From Euryodendron excelsum (taxonomy: Eukaryota > Streptophyta > Magnoliopsida > Ericales > Pentaphylacaceae), in contig CM065379.1 of assembly GCA_033060915.1 (NCBI GenBank), positions 38,879,318 to 38,943,317 on the forward strand: a DNA stretch of 64,000 nt, written 5' to 3'. Every line of letters begins with the position of its first letter. Positions within the stretch are counted from its first letter, which is position 1. Below the pieces are notes generated by a model. It saw only the letters and a list, made by a program, of their open reading frames with translations, was not told where the DNA came from and did no database searches. Of the stretch, positions 46,755 to 59,585 are shown piece after piece. The translations under genes were made by a program, and so were the position numbers.

Positions 46755-48102
46755 CATACTTGTTTGGTTTTTTACTTTTTGGTTTTGGCACATTACCTTT
46801 TCGCTTAGCAGTGGGAGGCTTAGTTTGTACCATCTCAACCGTTTGAGTTTTCTTCCTTATCTCCTCCACATAGTTGATTCCATGTCAGTCACCACTCATC
46901 TTTTGTGCATCTATCATCTGGTGAAGTTTATTCAAAACTGTATTCATCTTCTTCACACAATCTTGAGTTTTAGCCAAATTAGATTCAAGAGAAGCAATCT
47001 TACGGACAAGTAACTTTTTTTTCTTCAAGATAAGTATGCAATTCTTTCTCAAGTTCTAAGTTCTTGTTAGTAAGGGTCAATCTATGTGTTTTCAGTTGGC
47101 TAACTAAGACAACATATTTAGAGATTTCGATTTCATGTTAAAGCATGTTTCTTTCCTTTTCAATTGTTCTAAGTTTAACAGTCACATCAAGTTTATACTT
47201 TTTTAGTTTGAGACATTGTTTATGCAGTTCAAAGTGAGTAGATGTTAGATTTTTTTCTTTTCTTCTAGACTCACTCTGAGATTTGTTGTGAGAGTCGTTG
47301 GACTTTTTCGACTTCTCACTCTTATTGTCACCATCATACTCAAGGGTTTCTATAAGATTAACTAGAGATGCAGGGAATACAGTGTAGTTACTCTCTTCCT
47401 CGTCAAATTCGAACTCGTCAAAGTCTTCAGATTCACTGCTATTTTCCCTAGCAGCATGAACAACGACTCCTTTCGTTTTTCTTTTTATTAGGACACTCGT
47501 GAGCTATATGTCCGAACCCATGACATTTGTAACATTGAATGCCTTGGGGTTGGTGATTTCTATTAGCCTTTTTCTCAACCCTTTGTCCTAATTTTAATTT
47601 ATCTCCACCATTATCCTTTTTGTTAAAACCACTAGTGCTTTTACCCTTCTTATATTTAAGAAATTTTCTAAACTTCTTAACCATTTCGGCCATTTTATCA
47701 ATATCAAACTTAGAGTCATTCTCACCTTGCCCACCCCAATTTTCTTGAGCAGTTTTTAAAGAAATTCTATTGCTCTTTTTGGGTTGGCAAGTATTCAATT
47801 CAAAGGTAAAAAGCCAGCTAAGTCTTCTACTCATATGTAATTGACATTTTTGCTCTGCTCTATAGCAGTCACTTTTGCTTAGAATCTCTCAGGTAGAGAC
47901 CTCAAGATTTTCCTGACAATCCTATTCTCAGGAATCTTCTCCCGTAGGTTAAAACTAGTATTCACTACATCACTCAATTTGGCATAGAATTCATCGAATG
48001 ACTCATTATTTTCCATCCTGAGTGTTTCAAACTGAGTAGTTAAACATTGTAGTTTTGATAATTTTACACTCGGGGTTCCCTCATGGGTTATCTCTAAGAT
48101 AT
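46755..48102 (-). pseudogene. Ty1/copia gag fragment (middle part)
   Basis: The minus-strand open frame 47,834-47,448 reads KFDIDKMAEMVKKFRKFLK, then the CCHC knuckle CYKCHGFGHIAHECPN (about 47,530-47,485). An acidic and lysine-rich segment (FDEFDEEESNYTVF; SEKSKKS) and a coiled-coil-like stretch continue to 46,755. Upstream pieces (47.85-48.10 kb) resemble the copia gag core in broken frames. The flanks at 46,755 and 48,102 are the insertion points of elements B and C. Confidence 0.75.
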
Positions 48103-49612
48103 TGATTCCACTCTAAAAGTGTAATCTTTGTCCCTTAATTAAATGTTTGTTAGCCTCTATACGGGTGTTAGAATATGTTTTTAGTAATAAATTGATTTAA
48201 AATATTTTTTCATGTGTATTGTAGGTTTTTGGTGACAAAATGATGAAAATGGCCTAAAGAGAGGAAGTCCGTCCGGATGGACCATTTAGACGGATAAAGA
48301 ACCGTTTGGACGGGCGAATTACCGTTCGGACGCTATGACGGAGATCAGGGTTCCAGAGTCGATTTTTCTCATTCAAAGCCATTCTAGAGTCCCTTTTTCC
48401 CGTTCTAAGCTATCACAGAGTCGTCTTTTTCCGTTCAAAGGAGTACAGAGCTGAGATTCTACGTCTGAAAACCGTCCGAACAGTGAAATAACTGTCCGAA
48501 CGGTTATGCCACTGTCCGGACAGTGCGTCCGGACGCCATTCAGACGGACTTAGGATGCACTTTGGACGATGAGCGCAGATTTGCCCTATAACCTAGCAGT
48601 CGAAGAGAAAAGAGATATATGTTATTTTTTAGGGTTTCTGCCACGGGTAGAGAGGGAGAATAGGGGAAAAACATGTATTTTGTTTAGATTTACTTTACAT
48701 TGTTGTATTTAGGGCTTTGGGAAGTGTTTAGATGGATTTTTGGTGTTGTTGAAGTGTAATCTCTCACATTTTCTATAGTTCAATATATTTATACACTTTT
48801 GATTTGGAGTCAAGATGTTGTTTCTACAATTTGGAAAGTTTTCAACCATGGAATCTTCAAGCTAAGCTCATTGTTTGGGAACAAATGTGAAGATCTACCA
48901 AGGATGGCATAGAAAATGAAAGGGGAGTCTTTAATCTTGTTGAATATCTCTTTTGCATCATTTTCTCTAATTATATTGGAATTAGTTGTTGTAGAAATCT
49001 TAGTTCTATAATCATAGTTAGTAACATGTGATTTATTTCTAAGGAACCCATTAATGTGATAAAACTTACTTCCAAAATAATTAGAGATCCATAAATCTTC
49101 AAAGCTAAACTTTCCGAATCAAGGGCCTTTGGACGGTTCTTGATTTGAGTTAACCCAAACTGCCCCTTTCAAATTCTGTAATAGAATTGGTAGATTGAAA
49201 CATTTGAACCCAAACCCCCTTTTTAATCAAGTTAAATCCTTGCTTGTGCTCATTTGGAATTTCGATTAAATCAAGAGTTAATTTAGTCATAATTGTGGTT
49301 GTTGTAGTCGAATTTTCATAATTGTCAAATTACTTTAGCGAGAATCAAATTGTAGGCTTCAATTTCATTTTAATTGTTTGCCTAGTTGCTAGTAAACCAA
49401 ACCCTCAAACACCAAAAGATTTTCGGTCAATTTTAGTTAATATAGCCATTGATTCCACTCTTGGTTTTCCACTTCAATTTGCATCGTTTTCTAAACTTTA
49501 CTCGTTTCTATTACTAGATTGGCACAAGTCTCATGGGAGAACACGATAGTGGGAATACCCCTACTTAAACTACAAGCACCTCCATTGTGGTGAACGTGGA
49601 AAGGTCGAGTTA
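48103..49612 (+). mobile_element. Solo LTR C of the element B family
   Basis: TGATTCCACTC...GGTCGAGTTA, 1,510 bp, flanked by a perfect GATAT duplication (48,098-48,102 and 49,613-49,617). It aligns with the B LTRs throughout but is clearly more diverged than they are from each other, so it is an older insertion. Palindrome cluster at 48,265-48,560. No interior remains. Confidence 0.93.
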
Positions 49613-49997
49613 GATATCCTAAACTTCCTTTGCATTCTCGCAATTAGATACTCTCCTAAACTATTTGGGTGTTAGAGCACTATAGATTACATTTAGGGCC
49701 TTGCTATTCTAGTTGGAATTTTCATGGTCAGTTGCATCCCATTGTTCAGAGGTCTTAGGGGCAATCACATTAGCGACAGTGATAGTGGGACAGTATAGCC
49801 GTTTATCACAGCTAACCAAGCCCTTTCATCAGTAGATTTGATGAAAGCTCTCATTTGAGCCTTCCAATAAGGGTAGTTAGAGCCATCTAGTAGGGGTGGT
49901 CTTATAGTGGACAGTCTTTCTTTTGGTAAATCTATGAACAAGGAAAACAGGATCATACTCAAATAAGAAACATTGAGTGACCCACTCTGATACCAAT
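49613..49997 (-). pseudogene. Ty1/copia gag N-terminal fragment and primer-binding site
   Basis: The minus strand starts with TGGTATCAGAGTGGG (49,997-49,983 region), the complement of initiator tRNA-Met used by copia elements. RPPLLDGSNYPYWKAQMRAF and DERAWLAVINGY follow, the N-terminal gag motif of plant copia elements. It continues across solo LTR C into 48,097. Confidence 0.8.
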
Positions 49998-51020
49998 TGA
50001 AATTTCATATTACCTATATTTACTAAGTTTACTTTACCTATGTGAATACTCTATGCTATGCAAGCAATTAATCACACAATAATAAAGAGACAGCAATTAT
50101 GTGGAAACTCAAATCGAGAAAAAATCACGTCCAGCAAGCCAATCACTAAGTTGAGTAGTTTACACAAGTACAACTTACAATCCTTGACAATTGAACTCCA
50201 CAATAGCCGTTCGAATCCCCTTGAACTCCAGTCTAAGCCTACTTGCTAGATCTCTCCAATTTCTGCTCTCCACGCTTTGACTTCAATACCAAATCTCCAC
50301 GGTGTTCTTTGTATTCAGAATCCTTTCAAGACGATCTTGATCTGATTTGCTTCAGTTTAGAATTAATGGTAAAGAAACACTGTATGCTTAGATAATTATC
50401 AACATCTTCACCTTCTCTGTTTCTCTTCTCTGTATATTTTTTGTGTATTTTTTCACAATTCCAGAGTTCCATCTAATAATTAATTCTCTTGACTCTTATA
50501 GCATCTCTAGAATCACCAAGAAGGTAGGTTAGAACTACCTCTTGATTGACTGAAAAGATCTAGCTAAAGAGTCCTCAAAACTTGACTTACTTGGATGCGA
50601 GAGTACTTTATTTTGATCACAATTATGCTGCATCGCTCAAGACAACTTAACTTCGTTTGAGCGAACTTCGAGCGATGCTCTTTGGAATTTCATTCTTGAA
50701 GACATTGACCACTTTGCTCGAGCGAAGTTAAATTGGTTCAAGTAATTTATCTGCGTATTTAGATTGTACTCGAAAAGTTACATGTAATCCATATATTATG
50801 AAGTTTGAACGGACATCAAAGCAAAGAGATATGACTTTCCAAAGCTTCAGCTCTGCTTGCTTTAAGAGGTTGTACTGAAGCTTGGATAGCTTGTACTTTA
50901 GCATCTTGAACTTGAATCTTGGACTTTTTGATCCAAATACAACTTGAAATAAGATTATAAGTAAAGTGTCTTTGTTCACGGAATTAGCTAATATTAAAAA
51001 ACTTAACAGTTACATTATCA
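49998..51020 (-). repeat. Ty1/copia 5' LTR
   Basis: On the plus strand it begins TGAAATTTCATATTACC next to the primer-binding site and ends CAGTTACATTATCA, giving TG...CA ends and about 1.02 kb. The partner LTR is not found in the window, so the right boundary at 51,020 rests on the TGATAATG start plus the resumption of block alpha at about 51,021-51,050. Confidence 0.65.
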
Positions 51021-51790
51021 ACTTTCTGCAAAATTCTTTTTGAAAAATAGATGGAAATTTTGAGTTCAATTGTTAAAATGTAATATAAAACAATTACTTT
51101 GTCTTTTTTTTTTTTCCTTCATATTTTGTTGATGCTAGATGGAAGTTAATTTTATTTTTCATATAAAAGTTTAATATTCCGTCCTAATATATATATATAT
51201 ATATCTATGCTTGAACTTAGAAATATGTTCAAAATAAAACTTAAAATATAATAATTTTATCACTGACTAAAAATTTGTGTTTCAACTTTTGACACATTCA
51301 AATCAAAATTATGATATTGCCCAAATTAAGTACTCTCAGATGTGTACCACTGGATATGGTTTAATATATTAATATTTTTGTTGGATAAAAAATTAAGGTG
51401 AGAGTCCATAGGTTGATGTCCTATGGCCCCCTTTTTTTTTTTTTTTTTTTATGTCCTCAGCTGTCCCTATTAAGCACTCTTTCTTATTTCATACACTCAT
51501 TAATATGACAATAGTTTTCTTTGGTTGTTAATATTTTGCCCATGTTCCCGTTACTATGAAGTAATTTTACGACATATTATTGGGTTAGGATAATTTTGTT
51601 GTCGCGAGGTTACTCAACTTAATAAAATCACTTAGCATGTCTACCAGAGGATCCCTATAAAACCTTATAAAGATGCTCCCTATTCTTCTTAATTTCTTTT
51701 TTCCCCCAACCTTAATAATCTTGTAAATTTTGATTATCCTATTCATGGATTATTTTGTGTGTGTGGACATTAACACATGATTGGGTCCAA
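51021..51790. repeat. Block alpha, copy 2
   Basis: Aligns with 4,330-5,050 and 53,650-54,925. It carries a (TA)n run at 51,187-51,205 and a T homopolymer near 51,431-51,450 that the other copies lack. Confidence 0.85.
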
Positions 51791-53460
51791 CATCATAAGC
51801 AACGTAGACATAAGTCTTGGTCTACGCACAATATTGCAAATCTGATTGCGTCCAACATCCTCCTCGGCAACTTTAAATGCTTTATCTTGATGGTTAGGTG
51901 GAGTTCTAAATATTAATCCTTTTTTTTCTTTTTGTCTGTTTCATGATACAAAAGAATTCTTATTTCTGGCAACAAGAAATAAAGACCTCTTTGAACGTTA
52001 TCACTTTTAGTTCATTCTTTTCAAGTGGAGAGGTTACCTTTGGCATAGATTTATTGGAAGATAAATATTGAATAAGAGTGAAATGCTATCCACAACTATG
52101 ATTGTGAATGATCCACAACCTGATGTGGCAAGTTGATGAGATTCACTTGATGTGGCATACATCAGGTGGAGAGTGATTTACAGTTGCGGCTGTGAGTAGC
52201 ACTGTTTTTGAATAGGATTCAGCTCACATTTGTTTAGTAAAGTCATACCTCTAGATAACTAGCATCCACCTTTCATAGTTCATAGGGGTGGATTTAAATG
52301 AAGACGTATAACAAAACAAATACTTTTGATTCAACATATACCCGAAAAATGAATCATGAACTAAGTTGGTGTTCATATTGAGCAAGGACTTCACAAGTCT
52401 TTATTTCAATTAAACATTACAGGCACAAAACCCAAGTAGTAGAAAGGACTCACAATCCTTATTTCAATTAAACATTACAGGCACAAAACCCAAGTAGAAA
52501 GGACTCACAAGTCCTTATTTCAATTAAACATTACGGCCACAAAACCCAAGTAGTAGAAAGCATCACAAAAGACTTATTGAAAGACAAAAATATACCCATT
52601 CAGATATTTTTAAAAGGAAAGAAATAATTACCTTTTGTATCCCTGTATTTTATATCAAATTTATCTCTAGAATCTTTATTTTTATTTGTAATAATTAAGT
52701 CTTTACACTTTTAAATTTTTACAATATTAACCTTCTATAAAACTCTATTTGAAAAATAGAGAAATATTTTAACTCCCTTCCCCTAATAATCTAACACAAA
52801 TTCCTCTAGTATCACTTTAAGATTAGGATTGTGATAAACACTATGATAAACATATTGTAACTAGGAGTCTTGTAAAAACTCCAATTCGACTCCCTTGAGA
52901 TATGCTTGAGTCTTTGGGTGACAAATGACTAAGTTTTACATTTTTGCCCCCCTTAAAAAAGGCGTGCTTATTGTACATGAATTGGTCATTTATTTTTTAA
53001 ACGGAAGTCAATAGAAGATTGGCATTGTAATAAATTAAAAATGCAAAAACTTAACTATTACAAATAGAAATGAAGATCTTGACGTAAGATTTAGTGTAAT
53101 GTACAAAGGTTAAAGTATAATTAAGCCAAAAAGAAAATAAATAAGTGAAAAGGAGGTGACACCACACTCCCAGCATGAGAATGCAAAGACTTATTAATTT
53201 TAGGCATCAGGGTTCATCATAGGAATTCAATGAATGAGATTTTAGACTTTTCAATTCCACACTTATAGCTACACGTTTGTTGCTACTCGTTAGAAACAGC
53301 TACATATCAGGAGCTTCATTTGCTCCTGTGGCCCAATATTATCTATATATAGCTACATTATTGCTACGCATAGAGACTACTATATTCTATATACAGCTAC
53401 ATTATTGCTACGATCCACTGCGATGCTTAGCTGCACCACAATCATATTGAAACGTATAGT
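51791..53460. repeat. Block epsilon, copy 1
   Basis: Non-coding. Bases 51,795-51,920 match 60,085-60,230 and 3,560-3,670; 52,225-52,320 match 61,020-61,120; 52,600-53,300 match 62,300-62,840 plus 63,558-63,690. Landmarks are GAGATATGCTTGAGT, GCAAATGACTA-like and GACTTTTCAATTCCACACTT. The block serves as an empty site for the hAT insertion in the other copy. Confidence 0.85.
52385..52560. repeat. Short tandem repeat, three units of 55-60 bp
   Basis: GGACT(T)CACAA, ATTTCAATTAAACATTAC and CACAAAACCCAAGTAG recur from 52,386, 52,446 and 52,501. The paralogous site at 62,215-62,285 has one unit. Confidence 0.9.
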
Positions 53461-53639
53461 GACATATCTATGAATGATCAAAATATATTCAAATATGTGA
53501 ATATTAATTTGTTCGCATGCTTTAGATACTTTGTATAAGTTAAGGCAAAATCATAGGCTCATGAGATAAGCATAGACTAAATCACAAATGATGTTTGGCA
53601 TTTGGAAAAACGTACGGTTCCACTTTTTTAAATGATTGA

Positions 53640-55525
53640 GTTCATATGTTAAAATGTGCTAAGAAACAATTAGTTTGTCTTTTTTTCTTCTTCATATTTT
53701 GTTCATGCTAGATGGAAGCTAATGTTATTTTCCATATACAAATTTAATCTTCCATCCTAATATGTATCTTTACTTAACAATATGTGTAAAAAAACTTAGA
53801 TATAATATAGTAATTATATAAAATAAGTAAATATTTGTATTTCAAGTTTTGACACCTTCAAAACAGAATCCTAATCCGGCCCCAATTAAGTACCCTCAGA
53901 TGATACCAACAACATAGTTATCAATACTGTACCAGTCAACATACCATTTTTATTATTGGTACGGTATGTTCTTGTACCAGTACAATACTGGGTAACGTTT
54001 CAGATTAATTGCTATAAGTATTATAACCTATAAAAAAATAAATAGAATATTCAATTATAAAATTTGATATTATTCCTAACAAATTTTATTCAATTTTAAA
54101 TCATTTTAACATAACATAAATGTATTATCCAGCCTAAATATATACTTAAAAATATTTAAAAGACATATTATTATATAGTATATGTCCAACATAAGTTCTA
54201 TTAGACATCTAAGCATCAAAATATAACAAAATTAAATTATTTTAAAATAAATTATACAAAATCCGGTACCGTTTAGCAAATCCGGTATTGGTTAGTACCG
54301 CCCGGAACCACTGGTATCAGCCGGTATTGACCGGTACAAAACTCACCTTCATTGATACCGTTTTATGAACAGTACAGTACGTATCACCTGGTACCATCTG
54401 ATATGGTAACTATGACCAATAGATATTGTATACTTATATTTTTGTTGGATAAAAAAGAAAGTGAATACCCATAGGTTGATGTCCTATCGTCCATTTTTTC
54501 GATGTCCTCAGCTGCCCCTGTCAAGCACTCTTTCTTATTTCATGTACTCAGATATATGATCTTATTTCATATACTCATGTATATAATATCAGTTTTCTTG
54601 TTTGTGAATATTTTGCCCATGGTTCCGTTATCTGAAAAAATCATTGTTAAATTCACAAGATTTCTCTTTCTTGATGCAAATTATGAAATAATTTTAGGAC
54701 ATATTAATATGTTAGGATAATTTTGTTGTCACGAGGTTTCTCAACTCAATAAAATCACTTAGCATGTCTATCAGGGGATCCCTATGAAACCTCATAAAGA
54801 TACTTCCTATTCTTCTTAATTTCTGTTTTTCCCCAACGTTAATAATCATGTGAATTTTGATTATTCCATTCATGGATTATTTTGTGAGTGTGGACATTAA
54901 TTAACACATGACAAGATCAATCAAACCTTGATTCTGAAAGATTGAATGAACTTGTGGAGGTGCCAACCAACTTAGTTGGGAAAAGCTCTTGGTATGACTT
55001 GGAATCAAATTCTGCCTTCATCTAGGTTGGAGGATCATGGGAAAAGGTCCAACAAGGTTTTCCTTTTTTCATGTTTTCTTTTTTATGTTATTGATATATT
55101 CATATGGAAGTTTAGAATATTAAAAACTCTAATTTTCCTAACTAAAAAAAGATTCAATATGAGTGACTCTGAATATGGAAGCTTGGTCCATCAAAAACTC
55201 TATTTTTCTTAATTATTGTTAGCTATTATCTTTACTGTGACGACTTTAATTTCAATTCTTTGAGCATTTTAAAATTAAGAATTCAAAACATCGCAATTTT
55301 TTATTACAAAGTGATTAGCCTTTCAAATTTCGATTAGGGTTGAAGAGCAATAATAATGTCTAAGTAAAACGATAGAAAAGAACAAACATAAGTCTTAAAA
55401 TAATGAGTCATGAAAAGCTGTGTATGACAGGTCTACAGAAGATTAGTTAACGTTAGACAATTAAAAGATTGTCAAAACTAATTCTTTAAATTAAATTTCT
55501 ATTACGTCTATCATTTATGGTTCAT
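53640..55525. repeat. Blocks alpha and beta, copy 3
   Basis: Alpha (53,640-54,925) and beta (54,930-55,525) are contiguous here and lead into the 3' flank of the PR-10 gene. This gives the unrearranged order from which copy 1 (4.3-5.05 and 13.84-14.79 kb) was broken by LTR insertions. Contains the insert at 53,913-54,414. Confidence 0.85.
53913..54414. mobile_element. TIR element (MITE), about 502 bp
   Basis: The termini CATAGTTATCAATACTGTACC and the inverted right end CATAGTTACCATATC form imperfect inverted repeats. The interior is rich in GGTAC/CCGGTA motifs. Copies 1 and 2 of block alpha lack it: GTACCACTGGATATG at 4,560 and 51,345 is the unfilled site. Flanks ACCAACAA and ACCAATAG suggest a 7-8-bp duplication with mismatches, fitting hAT-like elements. 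Confidence 0.7.
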
Positions 55526-55969
55526 GCTGACGTGCATCATTTTTTTTTTTGCAACTATGCTCTTGCAATTAATTTTGTTTATGTTAGAACCATATATAAC
55601 TGATGACATCAATTATTCCGAAGTTAATCACCAAACAGTTCAAGGAGAACTATTTTCCATCAATTCTTAAATTGCCCCTTCTTTGAGAATCCTGGCTCTT
55701 TCACTTAGTATGTTATGAGAGAACCATATTCATTTAAAATTGTTAGAGATTTAGCTGCACATCCACGATTTTAGACTTGCAATTCCACACATACAACAAT
55801 ACATTTATTATTGCTGTTTAGAGACAGCCACACATTTATTCCCATGGTCCATTGCTACACATAGAGACAGGTATATATATCTCTATAGCAAGGTCCATTG
55901 CTACACAGAGAGATAGCTACATATCCATTATTATCATTATTAATTGCAGATACCCAACAAAAGGCATAT
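55526..55969. other. 3' flank of the PR-10 gene
   Basis: Non-coding. It contains diverged repeats of a TTCAATTCCACAC...GAGACAGCTACATAT phrase, also seen at 53,250, 56,900, 59,425 and 63,650. No other gene. Confidence 0.6.
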
Positions 55970-56710
55970 TTAAATGTAAGCATCAGGTTTCTCCAGGAGG
56001 TAGGCCTCCATAACCTTATACATGGCCATGGCCTTCTCTTTCTTAGCCTTGATTTCAGCTTCCTTGATTTCAAAGCCACCCTTGGTGTGGTACTCACCTT
56101 TCAACTTACAAACACACCCTCCATTGGCAGAAGGCTCAAACTTAACCTCGTGGGTAATAGATTCAGTGTTCTTGTCATCACCCAGCACATCACCTTCAAT
56201 TATGGTGTACTTGCACACAAAATTCACTTTGTCCAGTGCATCAATCCGGTGCTTCATGGTTTTAGAACCAGCACCTGCATAGCAAAATAAAATAAGAAAA
56301 TTTAGAAGAAGTCTAGTATCAATCACTGGCTAGTGAGTCCTAGTTGATATTTCTAAAATGAGCCAACAATTGAGCATCAGTTGCAACTGATCCTAGACGT
56401 GCTCTTATATTTAAGAAACGAAAAGTATCACTCAAGCATTTGACATTTCATGTGTGTTATCAAGTTGTGTGACCAAATGAAAAGTATGATCAACGTATTA
56501 AATCACACGAACAGCGCCTAAGTAAGTACCTTGGGCAAAGTTGATGTGCTTGATGGTTCCAGCACCTCCATCACCTTGGACAATTTCGACACTCTTGTAG
56601 ACATGTGGCATGAGTTTGGGCAATAAGTTGTGGGAGTCAAGGAAGGCCTTGAACATCCTTGCAGCAGGAATAGGGCAAGCAAACTCTTCGGCCATTGTAG
56701 TTACACCCAT
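55970..56710 (-). CDS. PR-10 / Bet v 1 family protein, two exons
   Basis: Exon 1 is 56,710-56,530 (181 nt) and exon 2 is 56,274-55,970 (305 nt, stop included). Joined they give 161 residues, the usual PR-10 length. The 255-bp intron has GT (56,529) and AG (56,275) and splits the codon for Gly61, the conserved PR-10 intron position. Exon 1 has the glycine-rich P-loop GDGGAGT at residues 46-52 and FKAFLDSHNLLPK, one residue shorter than the common FKAxxLD form. Exon 2 has KHRIDALDK, IIEGDVLGD, EYHTKGG and the C-terminal helix ending EAYLLEKPDAY. PR-10 proteins are small cytosolic ligand-binding proteins induced by pathogens and stress. No stop or frameshift is present, so it may be functional. 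The final exon and start are well supported. Confidence 0.95.
56275..56529 (-). other. Intron of the PR-10 gene
   Basis: The donor CAAG/GTACTT and acceptor ATGCAG/GTGCTGG restore the reading frame after Gln60. AT-rich, 255 bases. Confidence 0.92.
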
Positions 56711-56832
56711 GATTCCCTTGCTAGTTTGTGCCTGTAAGAAGAAATGGGAAGGAGGAGGATGAAGAGCTAGGGGGTTATTGCCAAGTGAGAGGCTTTTGTA
56801 GTGGTGGTGGAGATGGAGTGCACCAGGCTGAA

Positions 56833-56842
56833 GTATTTATAG
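56833..56842 (-). promoter_or_regulatory. TATA box of the PR-10 gene
   Basis: CTATAAATAC on the minus strand, about 125 bases before the start codon. A CT-rich leader (CTCTTCATCCTCCTCCTTCC) lies between, as is usual for plant leaders. Confidence 0.75.
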
Positions 56843-56879
56843 ATGGTGGATGAGGGACTCTTTGGTGTGAAACTTCTCC

Positions 56880-59585
56880 ATATACCAGAGGTTTGAAGAC
56901 TTTTCAATTCCACACTTACAACAACTACACATTTGTTGCTATTTGTCAGAGATAGGTACACATATTCGTTATTACTACACAACTGGAACGTGTTTGTGGT
57001 GATGGAGATCGAGTATTCATGGATCGAGGATGAGGGAGGTCATCGTGTTTACATGGGGTATCGGTTTCCTTATGTAATGTTGTGTCTATATTTTAAGAGA
57101 GAGACAAGTGAGAAATTATAGACATTATCATAGTTGATTGGATAAATTTTCAAATTAACATTTTGCTATGAGAAAAAAGATTAGGAATATCATAATCTGA
57201 CTATAATATCATGCCACATAAGCACGATGATAAGTGCGTGACGGACACCGTAAATAATTTCTTCCTGGTATGAAGCTTATTCATATAAACTCAACAACTA
57301 AGATTTTGGACTTGACTCCACACCGTTTTTTTCCGGGTCTTCTGGTCCCAGTGTATAAAATTTTACATTTATTTATGACATGACTGCCTCATATCCGTAG
57401 CTTAAACTATAGGTAGACTTTCATCTGTATCTTTTTTTACTTAGAATAAAGCATGGGATTTCGGTTCTGAATTTTAGTAATTATACTCAATGCATGTATT
57501 ATAAGAAAATTCTATGTATGGCAGTAGTAATTCTGAATTTATGAGTCAAAATTACCAAGCACTTTTGTTCAAAGTGAAAGAATCACAAATAACCATGTCA
57601 TTCTGTATAAAAATTTACATGTAAATTCTATTTATGTAGCATTACTACTATGATAATGATCCGTGCTTTGGCCAGGTAGAGTTGCTTAGGTTGCTTCCTT
57701 TCTTTTGTTACTCCCTTCAATTCCTTCATTTCTTCACAAGAGCTGATCCTCCGGAGCAACTTTGAAAGCTTTAACTTGATGGCCTGGTGAAGTTTCATGT
57801 AAGTCTTAGTCTACACAATATTTCAACTGGGTAGCGTTGTATAAGCAAAAAATTCATTTAAAATACCTATAGAGAATGGTGTATGGGAATGAGAGTTTTT
57901 CACTTCAAAACAAAACATCTACTATATTTTTAATTACACAATTGCGACTACCAAATTATTTTGGCTAGAGTTTATGTACAAATTTTTTTTATACAAACAT
58001 CATTTTTTATTTCAAAAATACGTAGCAACTTGTGGAAAACTGAGTCACAACTAAATTCATGGTGATATTGAAGTAGTATTTCCAAACTATAAATTCTTAT
58101 TTGGGTTAGGTGTTACATGCACAAAACCCAAGTGGTAGAAAGCATCACGCAAACCAAGGCGGCTTCAGAATTTTTGTTTAGTGGGTGCATAACTTACACA
58201 TAATCGTGCATTCTTGAAATGTTTTCCTAATTAAAAATATTTTTTCTTTGACAAATAAAGAGGTAATTATATTAAAGATGCCAAAAAAGGGTACTGTCTC
58301 TATGAAAAAGTTGTAGATAAAACATTATACAACTATGAGAAAGCTTAATTCAAATTTTGCTAGCTAGGTTTCGAAATACCGAGAAGGGATTTTAGAATTT
58401 GTATAACCAAATGTCTATAGATACAATTAAAACAGTGGAAACAAAAGGTTTTGGGACTTGTGTGTGTGTGTTTTTTTTTTCTTTTTTTGAATTTTTAAAA
58501 TTGTAGTAGATAGTAATCAGATAAATGAAATATTAAAGAGGTAAGAACATTTTAATTTAGTATTAGAATGAAGGGTTAGGAATTGAGATTGTGTTATTTA
58601 TTTAGTCAAATAATAAAAAATTAATGATACATATACTTTTTGCTATAGGTTTAGTAATATTTAATTGGGGCAAATTTAGGTGTTAGTAAATTCAGAGATT
58701 AGCAAATGTAGATTTAGTAAATTAAATTGGGGCAAAATATACATTTGCAACATAAACTCAAATAAATATACATAATTTTTTTTAAAAATAGTAGAAGTTG
58801 CCAATTTAGGGACAGTTATACCCACTGGGCTCTTCTTACATTTGTCCTTGATGAAAGCCTCATTTTCAGGAAAAAGAAAAGGACACCTATTTAAAGGAAA
58901 ATGCTATTCTTCTAGGAAATTCCACCAAATGAAGAGACAATGATATTTTTGTAATTCAAAACTATCATAATGGAAAAAAATCTAGTGGTTAGGTAATATG
59001 AGTTTCTTGGTACTCATTCTAATTGATTTGTGACATGTGATACTTGCTCATCAAACGTCTTCCCATTTGTTAAAAATTCAAATTGTTGATGTAATAAACA
59101 TCGTATGTCATAATTTGATAGGATGGTTACAAAAAAAACTCAGTGCTACCTAATTACTAGTCTTTTTATTTTTATTTTTTAAATAATGATTGGTGTTTTA
59201 TTTTAATGTGAAAGGCTCACATTCAAATACATTATTTTGTACATAAATTTTATGCATTTTTTTAATTGTATAATATTATTCATATTTAAATATTTCTAAA
59301 AAAAATAGAAAGAGAAGTGAAAAAGGAGGTGACACAACAATAAAATAATCCATGCGGAAGGCACCTCTATTATAAGCATCATGTTACTCAATATGAATTC
59401 AACGACCGAGATTTTGGACTTTTCAATTCCACAAGTGAAGCTTACACTCTTGTTGCTATTTGTTATTGTTAGAGACAGCTACATATCAGTAACTACGTTT
59501 ATTGCTATATATGGCCCATTGATAGATAGTCAATCCATATATATATCTATAGCTACATTTATTGCTACGATCCACTTGCGTCATT
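56880..59585. other. Upstream intergenic region with degraded block copies
   Basis: No gene. Bases 56,890-56,985 repeat the TTTTCAATTCCACACTT...CTACACATTTG phrase. Bases 57,630-57,830 resemble 3,410-3,660. Bases 58,110-58,150 and 59,320-59,590 resemble parts of block epsilon (GTGAAAAAGGAGGTGACAC, GACTTTTCAATTCCACA). The rest is AT-rich and unassigned. Confidence 0.55.
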
